From Lunatimonas salinarum (lineage in GTDB: Bacteria; Bacteroidota; Bacteroidia; Cytophagales; Cyclobacteriaceae), in NCBI RefSeq assembly GCF_017811155.1, contig NZ_JACVCV010000022.1:1-64000 (forward strand): a DNA stretch of 64,000 bases. The letters run 5' to 3'. Positions within the stretch are counted from its first letter, which is position 1. Each line of letters opens with the position of its first letter. A model generated the notes under the pieces. It had not been told where the DNA came from. It was given only the letters and a program-made list of their open reading frames with translations, and made no database searches. Both the position numbers and the translations under genes were made by a program. This document shows, in pieces, positions 1-7,080 of the stretch.

Positions 1-240
1 AAAAGTGGTCAACATCACCGGAACAGGTGGTCAAGATGGATCGGAATATACAATCAGAGGGGTCAACATGCTCCGGAATCCTGACCCAGGGGGGTCAACA
101 TGCTCCGGAATTTTGCCGAAAATCTATCCAAAGGGGGTCAACATCCGCCGGAATGTCAGTCGGATCCAGCCAACCAGGCCACATTCACAACTCAAAAACA
201 TTCCGGTTCAGAGGGGTCAGCATGCTCCGGAATATCCAAC
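1..240. repeat. IS21-type end repeats (truncated element at window edge)
   Basis: At least six degenerate direct copies of a unit close to GGTCAACATGCTCCGGAAT lie near positions 6, 31, 59, 91, 136 and 214, with irregular spacing of about 24 to 78 bases. Arrays of GGTCAA...CCGGAAT units are typical of the ends of IS21-family elements in Bacteroidota, where several repeats bind the transposase. No istA or istB is visible here, so this is either the end of an element continuing left of the window or a relic. The family assignment comes from repeat style, not from a coding match. Confidence 0.55.
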
Positions 241-279
241 AGGCTCAGTGACCTAGTTGACAGAAGCGTAGCGGGTTAT

Positions 280-684
280 TTAGCGGAGGTATCTATGGGG
301 ATAAAAAAACCGGGGTGATTTCTTTCCGGTGAAAAATGTTGCTGCTGGGCATTGGTGCTGCGGCGTTTTTGCTGGTTGTTTCTTTTCTATATGCTTTTTG
401 AGCAGTTTTGTTGGCTGATTTTCCGTTTGTTTTTTTGGTTTTAGCTGTTTTCGGCCGTGCAGGCACGCACTGTTCCGTACCGGCCGAAACCGGTTGTTAA
501 TGGGAGTCATCGGCTTGGTTTTTTGGTTGATGGCCGGAGGCGGTGCGTTGGCTTCGAAGTAAAGGACCGTCTGCATGACGCCTTTTTTACAGCAGGGACA
601 GCAGGTGTGGTCGTTGCTTTCCTGAAAATGGAGCGGATCGCCGTGTTTGTCCACACGTACGTTGGATATCATTAAGATTGACAT
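280..684 (-). pseudogene. Possible IS91-like transposase C-terminal fragment
   Basis: The reverse frame carries a C-P-C-C-K-K-G-x-M motif followed about ten residues later by A-P-P. This resembles the zinc-finger-like C-terminal end of IS91/ISCR Y2 transposases (CPCCGGxM...P). Nothing of the catalytic HUH domain is present. The rest of the frame is low-complexity Lys/Gln/Thr-rich and looks non-coding. The frame runs antisense into the start of the DUF4160 gene. I read it as a decayed fragment at most; it may also be a chance frame. Confidence 0.3.
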
Positions 685-877
685 TTATTCGCGAGGCCAT
701 CCACCACCTCACTTTCATGTGAAGTTCGCTGAATATGAAGAGCTGATAGTAATTGAAACGTTGGAGACTTACGCAGGAAAAATGCCAAAAGTGCAAAGAA
801 AAAAAGTGACAGACTGGGTGGCAGATAACAAACCATTCCTTTTGGAGATATTCAACAAATTAAATCCAAGGCCATGA
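647..877 (+). CDS. DUF4160 family protein (putative toxin of a TA-like pair)
   Basis: This small protein of about 76 residues belongs to the DUF4160 family. The diagnostic core is I-K-I-D-I-Y-S-R-G-H-P-P-P-H-F-H-V near residues 9-25, followed by the acidic YEELIVIE segment and a basic, Trp-containing C-terminal helix. Members are about 75-90 residues, so it is essentially full length. The only usable start is TTG at 647; an in-frame stop lies at 623-625, so the extreme N-terminus may have been reshaped by the neighbouring mobile debris. The stop overlaps the ATG of the next gene (ATGA), which indicates translational coupling. DUF4160/DUF2442 pairs are widely regarded as toxin-antitoxin-like, but the biochemical activity is not established and the toxin role is inferred. 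Confidence 0.75.
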   Translation: MSTRTLDIIKIDIYSRGHPPPHFHVKFAEYEELIVIETLETYAGKMPKVQRKKVTDWVADNKPFLLEIFNKLNPRP

Positions 878-1395
878 GACAGAAAATTAAAATACCCAGA
901 ATAGTAAGAATCGAAAAGATTTCAGGACACAAAATCCAATGCATGTTCAACAACGGAGAGAGCCGAGTGCTTGACTTTGCAAAGATTTTTAAACAGTGGA
1001 ATGTTACCGAGAATGATTTTGAATACCCCTTACTTGATGAAAAAGAGTTTAAAAGGGTAAGACTTAGAAACTATACTCTATCATGGCCGAACATAGAGAT
1101 TAAAGTACAAGGAGAAAATGGAGAAGATTTAACATTGCCTTACGAAATTGGAGCAGATGTGCTTTACGAACTCAGTGATGAAATTAAAGAGCCTTCAAAC
1201 TACAGATACGGTAGACTGATAAGAAGTGCACGATTAAAAGCCGGATTGACACAAGAGCAGTTAGCCATGAGAAGCGGGACAACAAGGTTTTACATTTCGA
1301 GAATAGAAAATGATAAAACAGACCTTGAAATGTCGACCTTCCGGAAGATAGTGGAAGCCGGACTTGGGAAAAAACTTAAATTGACGATAGAATAA
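874..1395 (+). CDS. DUF2442 domain - XRE helix-turn-helix fusion (putative antitoxin)
   Basis: This 173-residue protein has two domains. Residues about 8-95 match DUF2442: an N-terminal beta-rich segment with R-V-L-D-F, then Y-P-L-L-D and the TLSWPNIEI block. Residues about 112-170 form an XRE/HTH_3 DNA-binding domain with G-L-T-Q-E-Q-L-A and the recognition helix around TRFYISRIEN. It starts at ATG 874 and overlaps the DUF4160 stop by four bases. A DUF2442 partner carrying its own DNA-binding domain fits an antitoxin that represses its operon, which is the usual logic of type II modules but unproven here. The pair sits between transposon relics and is followed by a long inverted repeat, which suggests horizontal mobility. 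Confidence 0.8.
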   Translation: MRQKIKIPRIVRIEKISGHKIQCMFNNGESRVLDFAKIFKQWNVTENDFEYPLLDEKEFKRVRLRNYTLSWPNIEIKVQGENGEDLTLPYEIGADVLYELSDEIKEPSNYRYGRLIRSARLKAGLTQEQLAMRSGTTRFYISRIENDKTDLEMSTFRKIVEAGLGKKLKLTIE

Positions 1396-1541
1396 ATCAC
1401 GATTGCCAACATGGTATAGCCAGCCATAGCGGGGCTGGGTGGTAGTTTTGCGTTCTCTGCTTATGCGTTGGCTTTTGCAGCGGTGGACAGGGGAGCGGCC
1501 CGCAAATCCGCTGCTGTGGCTATACCAGGAACGTGTGATTT
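1394..1541. repeat. Long imperfect inverted repeat, attC-like, directly after the TA-like pair
   Basis: Starting within the stop codon of the XRE gene, a left arm (AAATCAC ... GCCAAC ... TGGTATAGCC ... AGCGG, 1394-1432) is mirrored by a right arm (CCGCTG ... GGCTATACCA ... GTGATTT, 1508-1541). The roughly 75-base centre is unpaired and GC-rich. Nested, imperfect outer and inner arms immediately after a small TA cassette resemble integron attC sites. The outer boxes match the attC consensus (RYYYAAC / GTTRRRY) only partly, and no integrase is in the window. The inverted repeat is seen directly; the attC reading is inference. Confidence 0.45.
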
Positions 1542-1575
1542 GAATGGGGGTTGAATGCATTGAAATGGGAGAGGG

Positions 1576-1625
1576 CTATTGGGCAACCAATAGATAGGCC
1601 CTCCGATGCCCTGACGCAGTCAGGG
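1576..1625. repeat. Two short perfect hairpins
   Basis: CTATTGG-GCAA-CCAATAG (1576-1593), flanked by GAGGG and CCCTC, is followed by CCCTGAC-GCA-GTCAGGG (1609-1625). Neither has a T-tract, so they are not convincing intrinsic terminators. They look like small extragenic palindromes of the kind that accumulates around mobile elements. No function can be assigned. Confidence 0.5.
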
Positions 1626-1659
1626 GGCAGCCATCAAAGACGCTTCTGGATATAACGAT

Positions 1660-2205
1660 TCGATTTGTGCCACCCGTTTCGGTTTAACTGCGCCGCCTAT
1701 TTCGGTTCAAACAGTGCCAGTTTTGAGGCGGGTTTCGGTTCGATTTTTGCCACTTTGGGAGATCAAGTTTAACATGCCGTATCTTTTGGCTAAAAAGAAA
1801 AGGCCAACCTACTTGACCCCATGGACATCAAACAGATTTTACCCTACACAGGGACGGACTTAGCAGGAGGAGAACAGCCTCTCCGCTGGGTATTTCCCGC
1901 AACACCGTAACCAGTAATTTCCTGGCTGCGTGCCTCGGACTACGAGGTTGAGAATCTCCTCAGCCTTCATGTCGGCAAATTAAGAGAGATCTTCCTTTCG
2001 CACACCACCATCAAGGATAAGAGGTTAGATGCGGTACTTTGAGCAGGGCAAAGCGGCAAGGAAGCATCCCGGCCTCGCCTTTCTGCACCAATATGAGGAA
2101 TACAGACTTTTGGTCGATGAGCCATTGTGACTGGAAAATAACAATGCACCAAAATCGGCAAATGGGAATACGCCAAAAATGGCAACAGGAGTGCACCACT
2201 TTGTA
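1660..2205 (+). mobile_element. Internally deleted IS21-family relic
   Basis: The left part (about 1660-1760) carries repeated TGCCA and TTTCGGTT units, in the style of the multiple-repeat ends of Bacteroidota IS21 elements. A broken istA follows at about 1822-2130. The right part (about 2140-2205) carries units in the opposite orientation (CCAAAATCGGCAAATGG, CCAAAAATGGCAACAGG, AGTGCACCAC). The 3' part of istA and all of istB are missing, leaving a short non-autonomous remnant with both ends. Exact outer boundaries and a target duplication could not be fixed by eye. Confidence 0.55.
1822..2130 (+). pseudogene. istA: istA fragment, frameshifted (IS21 transposase)
   Basis: The reading starts ATG-GAC-ATC-AAA-CAG-ATT-TTA (MDIKQIL), the usual start of Bacteroidota IstA. 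It shifts frame to give LGISRNTV, the helix-turn-helix signature, then a third segment reading ENLLSLHVGKLREIFLSHTT. After another shift it reads EQGKAARKHPGLAFLHQYEE and LLVDEP. Together these correspond to roughly the first hundred residues of IstA, with at least two frameshifts and internal stops. The DDE catalytic domain is absent, so the gene is dead. The identification rests on remembered IstA N-terminal sequence. Confidence 0.65.
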
Positions 2206-2246
2206 AATATAAGCGGGTTATTGGTGGTTATCAAGTTAATGCTGTT

Positions 2247-2278
2247 TTCGCTTAAATCAAATCCATTCGATAGATTTG
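2247..2278 (+). promoter_or_regulatory. Bacteroidota-type promoter for the PEP-hydrolase operon
   Basis: TTCG at 2247-2250 (one mismatch to the -33 TTTG) is followed by a 20-base spacer and TAGATTTG at 2271-2278, a full match to the -7 consensus TAnnTTTG. It lies about 90 bases before the ATG at 2369, just outside the IS21 relic. Confidence 0.5.
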
Positions 2279-2368
2279 TGCGTCCCAGGCAAGCGGATAG
2301 GCAAACCCTTGAATCAACGGATGATTTAGGGTAAATTGCCACATCTTTTATTTAACCCAACTAGAAAT

Positions 2369-3235
2369 ATGCCAAATCCATGGACAGGAAAGGGGAATCC
2401 TTACACGCGTCAGGAAGTGCGTGACCGACTAAGAAACACATTGAATAAGCAACAAGCCATTATAGCGGCGGGTGCCGGTACGGGTATCAGCGCAAAGTTT
2501 ATTGAAAAGGGTGGGGCCGATCTCATCATTATCTATAATTCCGGCCGCTTTAGGATGTCGGGACATGGATCCACGGCGGGTTTAATGGCCTATGGAGATG
2601 CCAATGCGGTGGCCATGGAGATCGGTGAATTTGAGGTATTGCCGGTAGTAGAGGAGATTCCTGTGATCTGTGGCGTGCATGGGTCCGATCCCCGCAGGAG
2701 AATCTGGCACCACCTGCTTAAAGTAAAGGAGATGGGGTTCTCCGGAATCAACAATTTCCCCACCCATTCCATCGTAGACGGGCATTTCCGGCAGGTGTTG
2801 GAAGAGACCGGAATGGGGTTTGACAAGGAGGTGGAAATGGTCCGCATTGCTGACAAGATGGAGTTGTTTTCCATCGTCTATGTGGCCAAACCAGAGGAGG
2901 CCCGCCAAATGGCCGAGGCTGGGGCGGATGCCATCATTTCCCATGTGGGTACCACTGTGGGAGGTTCTATTGGAGTTACCGGCGCGACCTGTAGTATGGA
3001 GGAAGCTATAGGCCGGACCCAGGAAATTATCGATTCCTGTAAAGATATCAATCCGGAACTATTTTTTCTTTGCCATGGAGGGCCGATCAATACTCCGGAT
3101 GATGTGCGGGAAGTACTTTCCAAAACCACCGCCCACGGTTTTGTTGGCGCTTCGTCTCTGGAACGCATGGGGGTAGAGCAGTCCCTTACTGACCTTACCA
3201 AGGCTTTTAAATCCATCGGCTGGCATGGAGCTTGA
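2369..3235 (+). CDS. Phosphoenolpyruvate hydrolase family (TIM-barrel) protein
   Basis: This TIM-barrel protein of about 288 residues belongs to the PEP_hydrolase / Tm-1-associated family (PF09370 type). Family blocks seen include IIAAGAGTGISAKFIEKGGAD near the N-terminus, IYNSGRFRMSG, VICGVHGSDPRR, GFSGINNFPT, an Ala/Gly-rich EAGADAIISHVGTTVGG and the C-terminal LFFLCHGGPINTP. The family name implies attack on a phosphoenolpyruvate-like group, but the true substrate is poorly known. An upstream in-frame TTG (2336) exists; ATG 2369 is preferred because the protein then begins MPNPWTGKGNPY, as family members do. The stop lies 11 bases inside the next gene, so the two are co-translated. The product is probably cytoplasmic. 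Confidence 0.8.
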   Translation: MPNPWTGKGNPYTRQEVRDRLRNTLNKQQAIIAAGAGTGISAKFIEKGGADLIIIYNSGRFRMSGHGSTAGLMAYGDANAVAMEIGEFEVLPVVEEIPVICGVHGSDPRRRIWHHLLKVKEMGFSGINNFPTHSIVDGHFRQVLEETGMGFDKEVEMVRIADKMELFSIVYVAKPEEARQMAEAGADAIISHVGTTVGGSIGVTGATCSMEEAIGRTQEIIDSCKDINPELFFLCHGGPINTPDDVREVLSKTTAHGFVGASSLERMGVEQSLTDLTKAFKSIGWHGA

Positions 3236-3977
3236 CCGGTTGGAAGAGGATTTGCGGCGTTTGGGCGTGCAGGAAGGCAGTAGCCTGCTGGTACATGCAT
3301 CGCTCCGTTCGTTGGGGGAGTTTCCAGAGCGTGCTGAAAGGGTCGTGGCAGCCTTAAAAACTATCCTTGGCCCCAAAGGTACCTTACTGATGCCTGCATT
3401 ATCGTATAAGTTTGTCACTCAGGATCAACCAATTTTCGACCTAATGGCGACCCCGTCCTGCGTCGGTGGACTTTCTGAGTATTTCCGAACCTCCCGAGAT
3501 ACCCTCCGAAGCATGCATCCTACCCACAGCGTATGCGCTTGGGGGGCGGATGCCAAGTGGTTTGTGGAGGGACACGAACAGGATCAAACACCTGTAGGGC
3601 CTCATTCTCCCTTTTCCAAATTGCGGCAAGCAGGCGGATTTCTCCTGTTTTTGGGCTGTGGGTTGCGGCCAAACACCAGCATGCACGGGGTAGAAGAGTG
3701 GGTTACTCCACCGTATTTGTTTGGACACGAGCGAGCGTATTCACTGATATTTCCAGATGGAAGGATACAGCAAAAACGGTATCTTCCGCACAATTTTAAA
3801 GGCTATGAGCAGCGTTACGAGCGCTTGGCTCACCTTCTCGAAGGGGATGAGATGCGTGCCGGCAGGGTATTGCTTTCAGACAGTTTTTTACTGAATGCGA
3901 ATGCGGTATGGAAACGAGGCCTAGAAGCCATAAAGCGGAATAGCTTTTATTTTGTTGAAAAAATCACCATTCATTAG
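3225..3977 (+). CDS. Aminoglycoside N(3)-acetyltransferase-family protein (AAC(3)-like)
   Basis: This 250-residue protein belongs to the antibiotic_NAT family (PF02522). Typical blocks are the N-terminal L-x-x-L-G-V-x-x-G-S-S-L-L-V-H-A-S-L, GPKGTLLMPALSY, R-S-x-H-P-T-H-S-V, the GPHSPFSKL motif and the His-containing TSMHGVEEW that contributes the active site. Such enzymes acetylate an amine using acetyl-CoA. Only some accept aminoglycosides; others act on metabolites or cell-wall precursors. Its start overlaps the PEP-hydrolase stop, so the more economical reading is a metabolic partner of that enzyme. Resistance should not be assumed. The product is probably cytoplasmic because no signal peptide is seen. 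Confidence 0.8.
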   Translation: MELDRLEEDLRRLGVQEGSSLLVHASLRSLGEFPERAERVVAALKTILGPKGTLLMPALSYKFVTQDQPIFDLMATPSCVGGLSEYFRTSRDTLRSMHPTHSVCAWGADAKWFVEGHEQDQTPVGPHSPFSKLRQAGGFLLFLGCGLRPNTSMHGVEEWVTPPYLFGHERAYSLIFPDGRIQQKRYLPHNFKGYEQRYERLAHLLEGDEMRAGRVLLSDSFLLNANAVWKRGLEAIKRNSFYFVEKITIH

Positions 3978-4018
3978 CCAGTGGGTTTGGGTTGGCCTGC
4001 CTATCCTTTGAAAAGTGA

Positions 4019-4058
4019 CGAAAAGGGAACTGCCGGTAGTGGGGCAACTCCCTTTTCG
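4019..4058. terminator. Hairpin between convergent genes, probable bidirectional terminator
   Basis: CGAAAAGGGA (4019-4028) pairs perfectly with TCCCTTTTCG (4049-4058), and further imperfect pairing (ACTGCC / GGCAACT) extends the stem inward. It lies between the AAC(3)-like gene and the convergent NIPSNAP gene. The arm itself supplies a short T-run on each strand. Confidence 0.55.
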
Positions 4059-4067
4059 AAGTGCTGC

Positions 4068-4853
4068 TTACAGATCCGAGTAGTCGGTAGGGTATAGCAA
4101 ACGGGTATCGTTCTTGGATACCGTATTACGGTATTCTTCCAGATCTTTCATGGCTTCCCAATCAGGGTCTACACGAAAGGCATCCCATCCGGCATTGCGT
4201 TTTTCCATATTTTCAAATGTGGTCATGTACATCAGGTTGGGCATGTTGGCGCCCGCAAGGGTTTCTGCGTAAAAGACAGGGTTAAACTTCAACTTGTCAA
4301 ATATATCGATTTCGCCGGAGTTGAACATTTTTACCTTTTGTTGATATAGCCTCTCGGTTGCCGCCTCATAGCTTCTCAACTCATAGATTCGATCTTTTTT
4401 CGGACCGGATACACCGGAGGCTTTGTAGCGGGGGGCGCCGGTGAATGCCTGCATTAGCGCTACTTCCATGCGTTTATAGGGAGCATTGTCGTGTGTGGCC
4501 TGTATGTATTCCCTCCCCGCAGTTTGGTACGTTTGATCCTTCACCAGTTTGCCTGGCAGAGAGAAGTAACTCTTGGCGTTGGGATAGGGGATAAACACAT
4601 AGATTTTTTTGCCGGCGTCAGGCTGTGAAGCAATGGGCTTGAACACACCGACTTCCTTGATGCCGTGGCGGTGTGCAGCTGGCAGGAAGGCGTTTTTAAG
4701 GTAATTGTCAATTGTTTTTTCCTGAGCATCACTTTCGATGTGGTAGATTCTAAGTTCATAGAGGTCTCTCTTGCCGTCTTGGGCGAGTGCCGAAGAAGTT
4801 AACGTAACCGCAACAACTAGGCAGAAACAGGTAACTAGGTAAGGAATATTCAT
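4068..4853 (-). CDS. NIPSNAP family protein, exported
   Basis: This 261-residue protein has a clear Sec signal peptide (hydrophobic residues about 5-24 ending S-A-L-A-Q). Two consecutive ferredoxin-like NIPSNAP/dimeric alpha-beta units follow: D-L-Y-E-L-R-I-Y-H about residue 30 and R-I-Y-E-L-R-S-Y about residue 155. Each begins with the typical YELRxY strand. Exported NIPSNAP proteins are common in Cytophagales, often near glycan or sugar catabolism genes, but no reaction is established. It is monocistronic, convergent with the AAC(3)-like gene and followed by a hairpin. I am confident in the family and cannot assign a function. Confidence 0.85.
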   Translation of the reverse strand: MNIPYLVTCFCLVVAVTLTSSALAQDGKRDLYELRIYHIESDAQEKTIDNYLKNAFLPAAHRHGIKEVGVFKPIASQPDAGKKIYVFIPYPNAKSYFSLPGKLVKDQTYQTAGREYIQATHDNAPYKRMEVALMQAFTGAPRYKASGVSGPKKDRIYELRSYEAATERLYQQKVKMFNSGEIDIFDKLKFNPVFYAETLAGANMPNLMYMTTFENMEKRNAGWDAFRVDPDWEAMKDLEEYRNTVSKNDTRLLYPTDYSDL

Positions 4854-5371
4854 GTGGTAATTTGTTTTGGATTAGACTAGGTTTATTTATTTACGTAAAA
4901 GTAGTGGATTAAATGCGAATACTTTTCTTGTTTACACCAATGGGCGAAAATTAGGGCTAATTTGTGTTGTCCCATTGTTGATTCCGGTTTTCTACCTGTT
5001 GAAAACTTCTCCCACTAGGGCAAACTACGGGCAGTGCCGGCTGCGGGTTTCCTAAAAACAGTGCAGTTTCGTTTTTTGCGAGTTTTTAAGTCTTATGTCC
5101 TACACCTCACACCGATTACAAGCCATCCCCAGAATTGGAAAGCGGTTCGCTTTAGGACAAGATAAGGCTAACCATGTGGAGCATTGCCATGGATAATGCC
5201 AGGTTATTTTTTTTCCAAGGTTCAGCATGAAATGGAGTCGGCAAAATTTAAGCGGTGAAAATTAGGGTATTTTTTTAATTTATACATATTTTTATGTTTT
5301 AGAATACCGAAATTTCAAAAGTTGATTTTAATTGTGTAGTTTGTTTATAATCATTTTATAGGTTCAAAGTT
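4854..5371. other. Gene-free interval upstream of the NIPSNAP and UXS genes
   Basis: This is 518 bases between divergent genes. It is AT-rich near both ends (promoter-like, especially 5250-5370) and has no convincing ORF, RNA fold or repeat. It presumably holds the promoters for both flanking genes; I could not pick a clear TAnnTTTG element with a proper -33 box. Confidence 0.6.
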
Positions 5372-6316
5372 ATGAAGAGAATTTTAGTGACCGGCGGCGC
5401 TGGTTTTTTGGGAAGTCACCTATGTGATGTGCTGCTGAAAGAAGGAAATGAGGTGTTGTGTGTAGACAATCTTTTTACAGGACGGCGAAAGAACATTCAC
5501 CATTTGCTCGAAAACAAGAATTTCGAGTTTTTGAGGCACGACGTGACGATGCCGCTTTATGTGGAGGTCGATGAAATCTATAACTTGGCCTGCCCGGCGA
5601 GCCCGATTCATTATCAATTTGATCCGGTACAGACCACCAAGACGAGCGTGATTGGTGCCATCAATATGCTAGGGCTTGCCAAACGGCTTAAAATTAAAAT
5701 TTTACAGGCCTCCACCAGCGAGGTGTATGGCGATCCTGAGATTCATCCGCAGCCCGAATCCTACAAGGGTAGTGTAAGCGTCACCGGGCCGCGGGCGTGT
5801 TACGATGAAGGCAAGCGCTGTGCAGAAACGTTGTTTTTTGACTACAATCGGCAACATAAGCTAAAAATTAAAGTGATGCGTATCTTTAACACGTATGGGC
5901 CCCGTATGAATCCGTATGACGGTAGGGTGGTGAGTAACTTCATTGTACAGGCGTTGAAGGGAGAGGATATTACCATTTTCGGTGAAGGGAATCAAACGAG
6001 AAGTTTTTGCTATGTGGATGATTTGATCTCAGGGATGTATAAGCTTATGAATAGCAGGGATGGGTTCACGGGTCCCGTTAATATCGGTAATCCGGTAGAA
6101 TTTACCATGCTGGAATTAGCTGAGAATGTGTTGGAGCTCACCGGTTCGAAAAGCAAATTGAAATTCTTGCCGCTGCCCCAAGATGATCCAATGCAGCGTA
6201 AACCTGTGATTGATTTGGCCAAAAAAGAGTTGGATTGGGAGCCTAAAATCCAGTTACGGCAAGGATTGGAAAAGACCATCGCCTATTTTGACAAGGAATT
6301 GGCTGATATGGAATAG
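5372..6316 (+). CDS. UDP-glucuronate decarboxylase (UDP-xylose synthase), SDR family
   Basis: This 314-residue extended short-chain dehydrogenase has the Rossmann motif GGAGFLGSH (residues 8-16), the catalytic Y144-x3-K148 in A-C-Y-D-E-G-K-R, upstream Thr/Ser in S-T-S-E-V-Y-G, and the signature [10 protein letters not shown]. The blocks [12 protein letters not shown] and DEGKRCAET are specific to UDP-glucuronate decarboxylases, which convert UDP-GlcA to UDP-xylose via an NAD-bound 4-keto intermediate. The enzyme is cytoplasmic. It would supply xylose for the EPS genes that begin just downstream. It ends in a strong intrinsic terminator, so it is probably its own transcription unit. Length matches the bacterial family. 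Confidence 0.92.
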   Translation: MKRILVTGGAGFLGSHLCDVLLKEGNEVLCVDNLFTGRRKNIHHLLENKNFEFLRHDVTMPLYVEVDEIYNLACPASPIHYQFDPVQTTKTSVIGAINMLGLAKRLKIKILQASTSEVYGDPEIHPQPESYKGSVSVTGPRACYDEGKRCAETLFFDYNRQHKLKIKVMRIFNTYGPRMNPYDGRVVSNFIVQALKGEDITIFGEGNQTRSFCYVDDLISGMYKLMNSRDGFTGPVNIGNPVEFTMLELAENVLELTGSKSKLKFLPLPQDDPMQRKPVIDLAKKELDWEPKIQLRQGLEKTIAYFDKELADME

Positions 6317-6340
6317 GTGTAGCCTTTATGGTGGATAAAG

Positions 6341-6369
6341 CCAAGCCAGTAAATTGGCTTGGTTTTTTT
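6341..6369 (+). terminator. Rho-independent terminator after UXS
   Basis: A perfect 8-bp stem CCAAGCCA (6341-6348) / TGGCTTGG (6355-6362) with a 6-base loop is followed by TTTTTTT. It lies 25 bases after the UXS stop. Confidence 0.9.
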
Positions 6370-6675
6370 ATTTTGTTCAGATACTGGAAAATGCTATTTG
6401 AATATAGTTATTTGGTATTTGTAATGAAATGCTATTCTTTGTAATATCTTAACTAGTTTTTTTTGGTATATTAATGTAGATAATGCGTTAAAATCATGTA
6501 GTTTTTGCTTTTGAATAGTATATTAGGGACGAATTAAGCATTGCGAGTGCATATCATCCTACTGGTCACTTAATATCACGAGAGCCGTATGAATCTAGGT
6601 AAGGAAGTTTGCTTGCGGTAGAACCCCATTTTATTGCGGGGTAAGTTTTAACGATTGAAAATTAATTAATGCGAT
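6370..6675. other. AT-rich gene-free leader of the receiver / sugar-transferase operon
   Basis: These 306 bases are strongly AT-rich to about 6540, then more mixed. The sequence contains several TTTG and TATTxTTTG-like strings (around 6410-6510), but none makes a properly spaced -33/-7 pair. No ORF is supported. The interval presumably carries the promoter and a 5' leader for the receiver gene at 6676. Confidence 0.5.
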
Positions 6676-7074
6676 ATGAAAGATCACCTAAACATACTTG
6701 CCATTGACGACGAACCGTCGGTATTGCTGATAATACAACACTACTTCAAGGAAAAATTCCAGGTTAAGGTTTTCAATAAGCCTGCTGATGCCATTACTTG
6801 GATGCAGGAAGGGAATATCCCCGATATTATCATTTGTGATCTAAACATGCCGGAAATCAGTGGGGAGGAATTTGTTGTATTTTTGAGATCATCGGGATTT
6901 TTCTCGTCAATTCCCGTGATTATGCTTTCTGCCACCGAGTCCTCTGAAAAGAAGATTGCGATTCTGAATGCCGGTGCCGATGATTTCATGGTAAAGCCAT
7001 TTAATCCCAAAGAATTGGAAGCACGAATAAATTCGATATTGAGGAGACTGGGGAAATTGGAGTATCTACAATAG
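6676..7074 (+). CDS. Stand-alone CheY-like response regulator receiver
   Basis: This 132-residue protein is a single receiver domain. The acidic pocket is D11-D12-E, the phospho-acceptor is D55 in I-I-C-D-L-N-M-P, the switch Ser/Thr lies in M-L-S-A-T-E, and K107 is in M-V-K-P-F. All catalytic residues are present, so it should be phosphorylatable. There is no output domain. Its stop lies six bases before the ATG of the sugar transferase gene, whose product begins with a degenerate receiver-like domain. The tight spacing suggests that it controls that enzyme, or EPS synthesis generally, by protein contact. A hybrid kinase encoded about 16 kb downstream is a possible phosphate source; this link is inference. 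Confidence 0.9.
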   Translation: MKDHLNILAIDDEPSVLLIIQHYFKEKFQVKVFNKPADAITWMQEGNIPDIIICDLNMPEISGEEFVVFLRSSGFFSSIPVIMLSATESSEKKIAILNAGADDFMVKPFNPKELEARINSILRRLGKLEYLQ

Positions 7075-7080
7075 TTGTGT

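Noticed and set aside
1-240. Repeat array as a CRISPR
   Set aside because: Unit spacing is irregular (about 24-78 bases), repeats are degenerate, and the unit matches the style of IS21 ends.
280-684. A complete gene on the minus strand
   Set aside because: Only a short transposase-like motif is recognisable; the remainder is low-complexity, and the frame overlaps the DUF4160 gene start.
3225-3977. Calling the AAC(3)-like gene an antibiotic-resistance gene
   Set aside because: The family includes metabolic enzymes, and the overlap with the PEP-hydrolase gene favours a metabolic role.
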